Shown: positions 1-7,596 of the stretch, piece after piece | Layout: every line of letters begins with the position of its first letter | Position numbering within the stretch: position 1 is the stretch's first letter | Origin: Sulfurimonas sp. | GTDB lineage: Bacteria; Campylobacterota; Campylobacteria; Campylobacterales; Sulfurimonadaceae | DNA length: 20,135 nucleotides | Direction of reading: 5' to 3' | Assembly: GCA_002733945.2 (NCBI GenBank) | Contig: NVXO02000005.1 | Location: 118,694-138,828, forward strand | The notes under the pieces: model-generated | The model's input: only the letters and a program-made list of their open reading frames with translations | Database searches by the model: none | Told to the model about the DNA's origin: nothing | Program-made: the position numbers and the translations under genes

Positions 1-1191
1 TTTATCTTCAAAAAGAAAAACTGGCTCTGAAAATGGAGCAAGTTTGGCTAGGAAGTTTAGTAATGAAATCACAGGTGAACCGTAAAAAAACTTCACATTA
101 TTGTTGTATAACCAAAGTTTATCAGCATACTGATACTCTTTATGTGGTGTGTCACCGATATTGTCATTGTCTCTATCAAAACCTTCATAACTGTCATAAT
201 AATTTTTAGTAAAGAGGTTTTTATGAGTTTTTACATCCAGTGAGTCATTGATTACATCTTCGATATTGCCTTTGAAATCATTTCCTGTGAGATGATTATT
301 TTCACTTAAGGAGTGAAAGTGAATCGCTTCAGCGTTATAAAAAATTTTATTGTTGTGGATCTCATTTTTACTGCCTGGTTCAAATGGCGAACGGTCAATA
401 TAAAGACCCTGAGCATTATAGATAATAGTATTGTTTAGAATTACTATGTCTGAGACATCTTTAAGACCTATTCCCATACCCGTTGCTCCTAAAGAGCTTT
501 TGATAAGGTTGTTCTCGACAACAGTATCAATAGAATACATTAAAAATATTCCTACTGAGTTAAACTCAAAGTGATTGTTTCTCACATAGTTTCGTCCTGA
601 GTGCATAAAGTGCAAAGAGTATCGACAGTGTGTTGCCCGATTATAGTTGATTTGGTTGTTATTTGAGTACCAAACTACCATATCACGTGAGTGATCTAAA
701 ACATTATGCTCGATTATATTATCATTTGAGTACCACAGACGAATACCATCACCACGCAGACCAATAGGTGCTATTTTAGAGGTGATAAAATTATTAATAA
801 TTTTAGAGTTACTTACCCCTTGTAAATCAATTCCAAAAAGTGCATCATCAATATGTATATTACTAATCTCACAATGTTTAGAATTCTTAATGCTTATCGC
901 ACTTGCGAGCTGATCATGACGTTCACCACTGTGTGTTATACGCAAGTTTTTAAGGGTAACAAAAGAACTCTCAATAGTAATAATTGTTCCCTTTCCATCA
1001 CCTTTAATTATTACACCATCTTCTTTGCCAATAATACTAATCGACTTACTTATATGAAGGTTCCCTTCATAAACACCTGCTTTAAGCTCGATGAGGGCAC
1101 CATCTTTTGCCTGATCAATTGCATCTTGAAGAGGGGAAGCGAATATTATAGTGCTGATAATAGATAAAAGGCTAAGAAGCTTGAGTATCAC
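1..1191 (-). CDS. nosD: NosD, periplasmic copper-site maturation protein (partial, 3' end beyond window)
   Basis: The minus strand is open from a GTG at 1191 to the window edge: 397 codons without a stop. An in-frame TAA lies two codons upstream of the GTG, so this is the first usable start. The N-terminus (VILKLLSLLSIISTIIFAS) is a Sec signal peptide, so the protein is periplasmic. The body shows the repeated short strands of a right-handed parallel beta-helix of the NosD/CASH type, with family landmarks GDGIRLWYSN, RYSLHFMHS, YIDRSPFEPGS and, near the edge, NYYDSYEGFDRDNDNIGD and FYGSPVISLLNFLA. NosD works with the NosFY transporter to assemble the CuZ sulfide-copper centre of NosZ. The gene overlaps the end of nosB by 20 bp, implying cotranscription and translational coupling. 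The remaining C-terminus and probably nosG, nosC, nosH and nosFY lie outside. Identification is firm. Confidence 0.93.
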   Translation of the reverse strand, partial: MILKLLSLLSIISTIIFASPLQDAIDQAKDGALIELKAGVYEGNLHISKSISIIGKEDGVIIKGDGKGTIITIESSFVTLKNLRITHSGERHDQLASAISIKNSKHCEISNIHIDDALFGIDLQGVSNSKIINNFITSKIAPIGLRGDGIRLWYSNDNIIEHNVLDHSRDMVVWYSNNNQINYNRATHCRYSLHFMHSGRNYVRNNHFEFNSVGIFLMYSIDTVVENNLIKSSLGATGMGIGLKDVSDIVILNNTIIYNAQGLYIDRSPFEPGSKNEIHNNKIFYNAEAIHFHSLSENNHLTGNDFKGNIEDVINDSLDVKTHKNLFTKNYYDSYEGFDRDNDNIGDTPHKEYQYADKLWLYNNNVKFFYGSPVISLLNFLAKLAPFSEPVFLFEDK

Positions 1192-1966
1192 TGCTTAAAT
1201 CCATTGCTTTTTTACGTGCCATAACTGCTAAAAGTGAAAATAGTGCGATGGCTAGTAGAACAAAAAATCCAGTTGCTGGATAAGAGTGAGTAATGAACTG
1301 TGCAACTTTTCCATCTCCAAAAACGGTTGGCATAAAAGGCTTGATATTAAAAGCACCCCAGTTGTGAAGGTTGTGTCCAAACCAGTAGAGCCAGTAGGCA
1401 TACTCTGCTAAAAAGATTAAAGGCATTGCTACAGGTATAAGCATTAAAAGTGAGAAAATACGTTTATTATACGCAATAAAATAGACAAACACTAGACTGA
1501 GTGCGAGTAGTGCATACATTCCAATTGCTCGCTCAAATTGTCCTCCAATCCACATCGGATCCATACCAATATAATGATTGATAGTATTCATTTCATGAAC
1601 CTCTCCACTAAATCCATCAAAATGAAAATAGACAGGAATTCCCATGGGAAACACCTCTTTTGGGTAGTTTGGTGCTTCAAGTGAAACTGACCAAATAGGC
1701 ACAGAGGCAACACCGATTTCTGATCCACTATCTATCATCTCTTGTAGATTATTATGTGCTTCTTTTGGGGTTGCATTACTTTTATAACGTCCTTCATTAT
1801 AGAATTCCCACACTTTTGCAGAAGCCTTACCCTCTGCTACATAGTTATCCTTGTGTATATCATTTAAAACACCATGAAACATGACCATAGGAAAAGTGAA
1901 AAAGTAGCTTAATAAAGCCAGAGCGATGGCAGCAAAAATTTTTGATTTTAGAAAACTTGAATGCAT
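1172..1966 (-). CDS. nosB: NosB, membrane protein of the clade II nos cluster
   Basis: A 264-residue membrane protein with four likely membrane segments near residues 10-30, 146-166, 170-192 and 231-250. A roughly 110-residue loop between the first two, containing several Trp, His and Met residues (for example HYIGMDPMWIGGQFERAIGM), would face the periplasm. Its place directly between nosZ and nosD matches NosB in Wolinella-type (clade II) nos operons. It is thought to be needed for nitrous oxide reduction, but its molecular role is unsettled. The ATG at 1966 is preceded by AAGGA with a 5-nt spacer. The gene lies 141 bp after nosZ, a gap that holds an FNR-like site and a stem-loop, and overlaps nosD by 20 bp. 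The name rests mainly on operon position and topology, as no catalytic motif is visible. Confidence 0.85.
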   Translation of the reverse strand: MHSSFLKSKIFAAIALALLSYFFTFPMVMFHGVLNDIHKDNYVAEGKASAKVWEFYNEGRYKSNATPKEAHNNLQEMIDSGSEIGVASVPIWSVSLEAPNYPKEVFPMGIPVYFHFDGFSGEVHEMNTINHYIGMDPMWIGGQFERAIGMYALLALSLVFVYFIAYNKRIFSLLMLIPVAMPLIFLAEYAYWLYWFGHNLHNWGAFNIKPFMPTVFGDGKVAQFITHSYPATGFFVLLAIALFSLLAVMARKKAMDLSSDTQAS

Positions 1967-2031
1967 AGGGGTCCTTGAAATTTCTTATTTTAAATATAAA
2001 TATAGGATATCTTAATATATTTTTATTAGAA

Positions 2032-2045
2032 TTGATATGTATCAA
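2032..2045 (-). promoter_or_regulatory. FNR/Crp-family operator upstream of nosB
   Basis: TTGATATGTATCAA is an exact match to the FNR consensus TTGAT-N4-ATCAA. It ends 65 nt before the nosB start codon. AT-rich -10-like sequences on the minus strand at about 2009-1999 (TATCCT or TATATT) put the site 41 to 47 bp upstream of a plausible transcription start, the position of a class II activator. The match is seen directly; activation of nosBD by an anaerobic or nitrosative Crp/Fnr regulator is inferred. Confidence 0.6.
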
Positions 2046-2077
2046 CTCTGTAAAAATAGAGTTCAATCTTAGTACTT

Positions 2078-2100
2078 ATTCTACGCAATGTGCGTAGAAT
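2078..2100 (-). promoter_or_regulatory. Stem-loop between nosZ and nosB
   Basis: ATTCTACGCA and TGCGTAGAAT form a perfect 10-bp stem around a 3-nt loop, beginning 7 nt after the nosZ stop. In the nos direction the stem is not followed by a U-run, so it is more likely an mRNA-stabilising or processing element than a terminator. On the opposite strand it is followed by AATTTTT, so it could stop antisense transcription. A weaker hairpin (AACTCT/AGAGTT) sits at 2044-2063. Confidence 0.5.
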
Positions 2101-2107
2101 AATTTTT

Positions 2108-4705
2108 CTAGAAAAGATTGGCGTTTTCGTCAATCCATTTGAAGTATTCGATAATATCTTTAACCTCTTTATCACTCATATGCTGATCAGGCATTTTTAT
2201 TTTAAAGTAGTCAATCATCGCTTTTATGTATGGATCATTATATTTTTCTTCTGGATGCTTGATAAAATCAGCAACCCATTTGATACCATCTTCATGACGA
2301 CCTAGAACACCTGTTAAGTCAGGACCTGAAGATACCTTACCAACAACGTGACAACCAGAACATCCACCTTCACCAAATGCAATTTCACCATTCGCTGCTG
2401 CAGATGATTGTTTAGTCGAGATATGTTTGACTAAAGTATCTTTAGCACGGATTCCAACATCAGCAGTCTTAACCATATACTGCCAAATCATACCCTCAAA
2501 TAGAATTGCTTTTTCAACATCACCCGCTTTAAGTGCTGCATTAGCTTTCTTTTTCTGTGCAGGAATTTGACCGTATTGATCCAGTGCATCTGTAGCAAGT
2601 GCAGCTACATCTGTGTACTTCTCAAAATGGTTTGCTTTTAGAAATGTAACAACACTTACAATAACTGCATCTGTTGCAGCATTAACAGCAACAACTTTGT
2701 CATATTCTGCCTTAAGTTCTTCAGGGGACATTGTTTTCATTTTAAGTCTAGTAGCTGATACATAGGTTTTATTTGGATCTTTAACCATAAGGTAACCCAT
2801 CATCTCTAGGTGTAGTGCTGAACAAAACTCTGTACAGTAGTAAGGAAATACACCTTCTCTATCCGCAACAAATTTAAGTGTCGAAGTTTCACCTGGCTCT
2901 AAAGAGGCATGTACATTGTAGTTATCTACAGTAAAACCGTGAGTCTCATCTTGAGCTCTCTCTAAATTCGTCATATAAATCGTTACTTCATCACCTTTAT
3001 TTACAGTGATACGCTCAGGATTGATGTGAGAACGAACTAGTGTTGCATAAACAGTCACTTTGTTACCATCTCTCTCAATTCTCTCTTGACCCGCTAAAGT
3101 TTTACCCTTATGGATTTTTCCCGTTTTAGTATTAGTTCCCATTTTGTATCTAACAATTGTATGTAGTTTAGATGCACGGATACCAACAGCTTGATGAGGT
3201 TCACCTAATGGAATAGGCATATCAACTAGCATATCCATCTTTTTACCGCGAATATCAATCAACTGATGATTTTGAGGGTGTAGTGGTCCAACCTGTTGAA
3301 ATCTATCAATAGTTAACTTGTTTAGAGCAATAATGTAATCACCTTGAGGGTCTGAAGTTTTACCTTCCATTCCACATAAATGACCAATATTATAATGCAC
3401 ATTAATTTTGTCAATAATTTTTAGATCTTTATAGTTCCATTTAACAATTTGTGAATCAACATATAATGAAGTATAAACTTCACCTGTTTTGTTTGAGTAC
3501 TGTGTATGTAAAGGCCCAAGACCTAATTCCACTTGACCATGAAGTGCAGCTTTCATATCAATGATATTGATTCCGTATGGATCTTTACCAATGAACTTTT
3601 TATTTTTGATAGCAGCTTTGATTTTTTCCATAGAGTAAACAGAAGCATGAGTATCAAGCTTACCACAAACGATAATATATTTTCCATCAGGAGAAACATC
3701 AACACCATGTGGTGATTTTGGTTCAGGGATTAAAAATAGTGCATCATTTTTAACTGCAACTTCCATAGGAACAACTCTGTGACCATTAATGATTTTTACA
3801 TTCTTTTTGTCTTTAGCAAGTTCAGCCAATTTTTTCCAGTTGTATACATGCATGAAGTCGGTATCGTTACGTGACATACCCGCTTCATTAGGTGGAAGAC
3901 CATCTTCGATTCCTCCTGTATACATCTCAGAGTTAAATGAATTGGTAAACGCCCAACCATCCGAATAAGCCTTACCCGAATCTGAAATATCTTGCATATA
4001 AGGTGGTAACTCAATAGTAAAAGAGTCTTTCTCAACAATACGACCGATATCGTGGTTGAACTTCCACATAGTAACACCACCACGGTAGCTCTCTTTATAA
4101 TCTTCTATAGAGTGGTAGTTGTTATCAAAAGGTGCAGCATATTGCGCAGTTTCAATAATATACTCTGAGTTTGGAGTGAAAAATGATCCACCATGCTCTG
4201 ATTTGAAAACAGGATTTACAACAATTTGTTTTGTTTCAAAGTCATGCAAGTCAATAATGGCAATACGTGGATTGGCTTTATCATTGATTGCAAGCCATCT
4301 ACCATCGTATTTACCATCTATCTCTGATAATGCAGGATGATGGGTATCTCCCCAAGTAATATCTTTACCTCTAATTCTTCCTTGTGCTAAAACAGCTTTT
4401 GATTCTTCATCATAACCATAACCTTGCCAAGGTTCAGGTGTAAATACCCCTATGTATTTTAAGATACGCATTGATGGAACACCATAGACAATTACCTGTC
4501 CACTTTGACCACCTGAACTAAAAATGACATACTTATCATGGACACCACTTGGATTATATGTTTTAGCAGCACGTACAACATCTTGCTCATTTAAACCACG
4601 CTCTTTCATCACTTTTTCTAGTGCTGATCCAGATGCGGCATAAGAGGCCGTTGTTGCTATCGTTGCAGCGACACATAACTGGGCGAGTTTGCTTATACTT
4701 TTCAC
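2108..4705 (-). CDS. nosZ: Nitrous oxide reductase NosZ, clade II, with C-terminal cytochrome c domain
   Basis: This periplasmic enzyme reduces N2O to N2, the last step of denitrification. The 865 residues start with a Sec-type signal peptide (about 1-24, no twin-arginine), typical of clade II. A seven-bladed propeller follows, with CuZ histidine ligands readable at H122/H123 (DTHHP), H171 (EHGG), H333 (PHG), H400 (GPLHTQ), H476 (GPLHP) and H504 (GEPH). The CuA cupredoxin domain has H589 and C624-x3-C628-x3-H632-x2-M635. A roughly 140-residue helical linker leads to a mono-haem cytochrome c domain with CSGCH at 782-786 and a candidate axial Met in KMPDQHM near the end. The fused cytochrome probably feeds electrons straight to CuA. 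The start is GTG at 4705, with AAGGAG and a 5-nt spacer. All key ligands are present, so it should be functional. Confidence 0.97.
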   Translation of the reverse strand: MKSISKLAQLCVAATIATTASYAASGSALEKVMKERGLNEQDVVRAAKTYNPSGVHDKYVIFSSGGQSGQVIVYGVPSMRILKYIGVFTPEPWQGYGYDEESKAVLAQGRIRGKDITWGDTHHPALSEIDGKYDGRWLAINDKANPRIAIIDLHDFETKQIVVNPVFKSEHGGSFFTPNSEYIIETAQYAAPFDNNYHSIEDYKESYRGGVTMWKFNHDIGRIVEKDSFTIELPPYMQDISDSGKAYSDGWAFTNSFNSEMYTGGIEDGLPPNEAGMSRNDTDFMHVYNWKKLAELAKDKKNVKIINGHRVVPMEVAVKNDALFLIPEPKSPHGVDVSPDGKYIIVCGKLDTHASVYSMEKIKAAIKNKKFIGKDPYGINIIDMKAALHGQVELGLGPLHTQYSNKTGEVYTSLYVDSQIVKWNYKDLKIIDKINVHYNIGHLCGMEGKTSDPQGDYIIALNKLTIDRFQQVGPLHPQNHQLIDIRGKKMDMLVDMPIPLGEPHQAVGIRASKLHTIVRYKMGTNTKTGKIHKGKTLAGQERIERDGNKVTVYATLVRSHINPERITVNKGDEVTIYMTNLERAQDETHGFTVDNYNVHASLEPGETSTLKFVADREGVFPYYCTEFCSALHLEMMGYLMVKDPNKTYVSATRLKMKTMSPEELKAEYDKVVAVNAATDAVIVSVVTFLKANHFEKYTDVAALATDALDQYGQIPAQKKKANAALKAGDVEKAILFEGMIWQYMVKTADVGIRAKDTLVKHISTKQSSAAANGEIAFGEGGCSGCHVVGKVSSGPDLTGVLGRHEDGIKWVADFIKHPEEKYNDPYIKAMIDYFKIKMPDQHMSDKEVKDIIEYFKWIDENANLF

Positions 4706-4765
4706 TTTTTCTCCTTTTATGATGTTCTAGTTCATAAGTAAAAGTTATAAAACTATTTCTTATGG

Positions 4766-4771
4766 ATTATA
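4766..4771 (-). promoter_or_regulatory. nosZ: Candidate -10 box of nosZ
   Basis: On the minus strand TATAAT occurs 60 bp upstream of the nosZ GTG. No convincing -35 box precedes it, as is usual in Campylobacterota or at an activator-dependent promoter. An imperfect palindrome GTTATAATTAATTAAC (4830-4845) lies about 70-80 bp upstream of the expected start and could be an activator site. No exact FNR consensus was found here, unlike upstream of nosB. Confidence 0.35.
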
Positions 4772-4899
4772 AACATTACGCTAATGGTATTCCTATTCTT
4801 CTTTAATAAAACTTAAACAGTATTGAAACGTTATAATTAATTAACTAGCAGTACACATTTTTAAGTCCCTAAGAAAAATTATATATAGCTAGTGGAGTG

Positions 4900-4916
4900 T
4901 GATTAAAAATTAATCA
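4900..4916 (+). promoter_or_regulatory. Inverted repeat in the amtB leader
   Basis: TGATTA-AAAAT-TAATCA is a 17-bp dyad with perfect 6-bp arms, 68-84 bp upstream of the amtB start. It lies just after an AT-rich -10-like stretch (TATATATAG, about 4880-4888). It could be an operator for nitrogen control of amtB-glnK. The symmetry is seen; the function is unknown. Confidence 0.35.
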
Positions 4917-4943
4917 TATTAAAAAAAGTTTGAGGACTCTTTT

Positions 4944-4970
4944 ATGGCATACTTCGGCTTGAATATTTAA
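4944..4970 (+). CDS. Possible 8-residue leader peptide upstream of amtB
   Basis: ATG at 4944 opens a frame reading MAYFGLNI followed by TAA, 14 bp before the amtB start codon. GAGGA lies 7 nt upstream of this ATG, which is as good a ribosome binding site as amtB's own AAGGA. A short translated leader so close to amtB could couple or modulate its translation. Nothing else supports it, and an 8-codon frame can arise by chance. Confidence 0.2.
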   Translation: MAYFGLNI

Positions 4971-4984
4971 CAAAAGGATTCTTT

Positions 4985-6280
4985 ATGAAGAAATGGCTTA
5001 TAGCTTTAATGCTAGCTTTACCATTGGCTGCGGATGAATTAGATACTGGGGATACTGCGTGGATGATGATGTCTACTGCAATGGTATTACTTATGACACC
5101 TGCTGGTCTTGCACTGTTTTATGGTGGAATGACAAGAAGTAAAAATGTATTAAATACATATGCTATGGTTTTTGGAGCATTTGTAGTTGCATTTGTTGTA
5201 TGGATTATTGCAGGTTACTCAATCGCATTTGGAACAGCTGAATCAGCTGCAGTTCAAAATGTAATTGGTGGTTTCGGAAATGTAATGTTAAGTGGTATTG
5301 CTTGGAATGACCTTAGTGGTACATACCCAACTTACGTGTTTGTTGTATTTCAAGGTACATTTGCCGCTATTACTGTTGCAATTGCTTCTGGTTCAGTTAT
5401 TGAACGTATTAAGTTTTCTACATGGTTGGTTTTCGTAGCTTTATGGGGATTAGTTGTTTATGCTCCAATTACACACATGGTATGGGGTGGAGACGGTGCT
5501 TATTTATTTGACGCTGGTGCACTAGACTTTGCTGGTGGTACTGTTGTTCATATGAATGGTGGTTTAGCTGGTTTAGTTCTTGGTATTTTAGTTGGTAAAC
5601 GTGTAGGTTACCCTAAGACTGCTATGAAACCTGCAAATGTTATGCTTACTGCTTTAGGTGCTGCTATCCTATGGTTTGGTTGGTATGGATTTAATGGTGG
5701 TTCTGCATTTGGTGCAAATGCAATCGCTGGTTTAGCTTTCTTAACAACTACTCTTGCCACTGCAGTTGCTGCAATCACATGGATGCTTGCTGAGTGGGTA
5801 ATTTACAAAAAACCAACTCTTTTAGGTCTTGCTTCAGGTGCTGTTGCTGGTCTAGTTGCTATTACTCCTGCTGCTGGTTTCGTTGATGTTTCTGGTGCTA
5901 TTATCTTAGGTGTCGCTGGTTCGTTATTTGCTTTTTGGGGTGTTACTGTACTTAAGAAGAAAATTGGTTATGATGATTCTTTAGATGCTTTTGGTATTCA
6001 CTTTTTAGCTGGTTTATTCGGTGCTCTTGCAACTGCATTCTTAGCTGTAAAAGATAACGATTTACTATGGGACGGACCACTTAAAGAGTCTGGAGATAGA
6101 ATAGGTCAATTTATGGTTCAAGTTGAATCAGTTGTAGTTGTTGGTCTATTTACATTAGTTGGTACAGTTGTAGTATACTACATCGCTACTGCATTAACTG
6201 GTGGATCTCGTGTAGATGCAGAGAGTGAGACTATTGGTCTTGACGAATCTGTACACGGCGAAAAATACACAAACTCTTAA
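4985..6280 (+). CDS. amtB: Ammonium transporter, AmtB family
   Basis: A 431-residue inner-membrane ammonium channel. Residues 1-16 look like a cleavable signal peptide, and about eleven hydrophobic segments follow. Family landmarks are FYGGMTRSKNVLNT (45-58), a Trp in THMVWGG (167), the first pore histidine in GGTVVHMNGG (H189), FGWYGFNGGSA (231-241) and the second pore histidine in DAFGIHFLAG (H339). The C-terminal tail ends GLDESVHGEKY, the cytosolic segment that contacts PII proteins. The sequence after H339 (FLAGLFG) departs from the common HGVGG form. The RBS is AAGGA, 6 nt before ATG. glnK follows after 40 bp, the standard amtB-glnK pair. The gene is divergent from nosZ across 279 bp. 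Confidence 0.96.
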   Translation: MKKWLIALMLALPLAADELDTGDTAWMMMSTAMVLLMTPAGLALFYGGMTRSKNVLNTYAMVFGAFVVAFVVWIIAGYSIAFGTAESAAVQNVIGGFGNVMLSGIAWNDLSGTYPTYVFVVFQGTFAAITVAIASGSVIERIKFSTWLVFVALWGLVVYAPITHMVWGGDGAYLFDAGALDFAGGTVVHMNGGLAGLVLGILVGKRVGYPKTAMKPANVMLTALGAAILWFGWYGFNGGSAFGANAIAGLAFLTTTLATAVAAITWMLAEWVIYKKPTLLGLASGAVAGLVAITPAAGFVDVSGAIILGVAGSLFAFWGVTVLKKKIGYDDSLDAFGIHFLAGLFGALATAFLAVKDNDLLWDGPLKESGDRIGQFMVQVESVVVVGLFTLVGTVVVYYIATALTGGSRVDAESETIGLDESVHGEKYTNS

Positions 6281-6317
6281 TAGAGTATGTGTATATAAAA
6301 ATAATTTTTAAGGATGA

Positions 6318-6659
<342 letters not shown>

Positions 6660-6674
6660 TTTATTCCCTTCTAT

Positions 6675-6705
6675 TTGCGTATGCTTTTGCATATGCAATT
6701 TTCTT
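6675..6705 (+). terminator. Intrinsic terminator after glnK
   Basis: TTGCGTATGC and GCATATGCAA pair as a 10-bp stem with one G-U wobble around a TTTT loop, followed directly by TTTTCTT. It begins 15 bp after the glnK stop codon and should end the amtB-glnK transcript. Confidence 0.8.
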
Positions 6706-6744
6706 GCCACCCTTCATTACTTAACACTTTTGTAACACTTCTTT

Positions 6745-6753
6745 TGATAATAT
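6745..6753 (+). promoter_or_regulatory. Extended -10 promoter of the tonB-like gene, possibly leaderless
   Basis: TG-A-TAATAT is an extended -10 box whose last base is 7 nt from the A of the ATG at 6760. Initiation at the normal distance would fall on the start codon itself, and no Shine-Dalgarno sequence lies between. Confidence 0.45.
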
Positions 6754-6759
6754 TCCTTT

Positions 6760-7476
6760 ATGATAAGGCATTCAAACTCTTTTATATTTTCTATTTTTAT
6801 TCATATAGCTATTTTTATAGCCCTGTTTATTTCATATCAAGAGTTAAAACCAGGAGTGAAAAAACAAAAAGAAGAAACACTTTTACGCATTAAACTTTCA
6901 GTTATGCAAGACAAAGTAGTAAGACCAATTATCCCCAAAATTAAAACACATAAAGTAAGACCAATTATCCCCAAAATTAAAACACATAAAGTAAAACCAG
7001 TTGAAGTAAAATATGTTCAAAAATCCGTGAAAAAGAGAGTAGAGAAGAAACAAGTTATTATAAAAAAAAATGTACTAGTAAGTGAAAATATAGTTAAAAA
7101 AACCCCTTCTAAAAAAGAAAAAGAAGTAATCCCTAAAAAAACTAAAGAAATAACTACAAAAGTTGTTAAGGTTATTAAGGAAAAAGTAGCACCAGAAAAA
7201 GAGTATATAGATGAAAATATTGCAAAAATTATAGCCTTACTCAAGGAGAACTTATATTATCCAAGACGAGCAAGAAAAAGAGCTATACAAGGAGAAGTTT
7301 TAGTACGTTTTACCCTCTCAAATAAGGCGGAAATATCAAATATAGAAGTACTCTCTTCAACTAGTGAAGTCTTAAGTAGAGGAGCAATTCAAACTATAAG
7401 TAATGTAAATAATATACTTCCAAAACCAAAACAAGAAATCACTTTTAATATACCTATTTCTTATATACTACATTAA
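6760..7476 (+). CDS. TonB-like energy transducer
   Basis: A 238-residue protein with TonB architecture. An N-terminal membrane anchor (about 8-25) contains S11-x3-H15, the spacing of the Ser/His pair conserved in TonB anchors. A very Lys-rich spacer (about 30-150) would span the periplasm. The C-terminal TonB domain (about 155-238) reads YPRRARKRAIQGEVLVRFTL and later SRGAIQTI, matching the family pattern YP..A...g..G.v.v.f. Such proteins carry proton-motive energy from ExbB/ExbD to outer-membrane receptors for iron siderophores, cobalamin or metals. No exbB, exbD or receptor gene is adjacent, so the partner is unknown. The spacer contains an exact 36-bp tandem duplication. Later methionines would remove the anchor, so the ATG at 6760 is required although it has no Shine-Dalgarno sequence. 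Confidence 0.82.
   Translation: MIRHSNSFIFSIFIHIAIFIALFISYQELKPGVKKQKEETLLRIKLSVMQDKVVRPIIPKIKTHKVRPIIPKIKTHKVKPVEVKYVQKSVKKRVEKKQVIIKKNVLVSENIVKKTPSKKEKEVIPKKTKEITTKVVKVIKEKVAPEKEYIDENIAKIIALLKENLYYPRRARKRAIQGEVLVRFTLSNKAEISNIEVLSSTSEVLSRGAIQTISNVNNILPKPKQEITFNIPISYILH
6919..6990 (+). repeat. Exact 36-bp tandem duplication inside the tonB-like gene
   Basis: Two identical 36-bp copies (6919-6954 and 6955-6990) each encode VRPIIPKIKTHK. A third, diverged beginning (VKPVEVK) follows. Perfect nucleotide identity points to a recent slippage or duplication event. The frame is kept and the periplasmic spacer is 12 residues longer. Confidence 0.95.
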
Positions 7477-7555
7477 TTAAAATAAAAAACTAGTGAGCAT
7501 TTTAACTATAAAAAAAAGTAATTAAACTTAAGGAGTATTTTATAAGTTTTTATGA

Positions 7556-7582
7556 TACAATATTGTTAATTCAAAATTAACA
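7556..7582 (+). promoter_or_regulatory. -10 box and overlapping inverted repeat upstream of the NuoA-like gene
   Basis: TACAAT (7556-7561) is a likely -10 box. The predicted start near 7568 falls inside a perfect inverted repeat, TGTTAATT-CAA-AATTAACA (7564-7582), which ends 14 bp before the ATG. A repressor bound there would block initiation. The same repeat could also form a hairpin just upstream of the AAGGA ribosome binding site. The regulator is unknown. Confidence 0.4.
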
Positions 7583-7596
7583 TCAAAGGATTTATA

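Noticed and set aside
853..1167. Plus-strand open frame of about 104 codons
   Set aside because: It lies antisense to nosD, whose minus-strand frame has clear family motifs. The plus-strand translation has no recognisable features.
4823..4836. FNR-like site TTGAAACGTTATAA upstream of nosZ
   Set aside because: Only 6 of the 10 conserved positions match, which is expected often by chance in DNA this AT-rich.
4945..4960. Sigma-54-like promoter (TGGCAT...GGCTT) ahead of amtB
   Set aside because: The GG and GC elements are separated by 9 bases, whereas sigma-54 requires 10, and the -12 element is poor.
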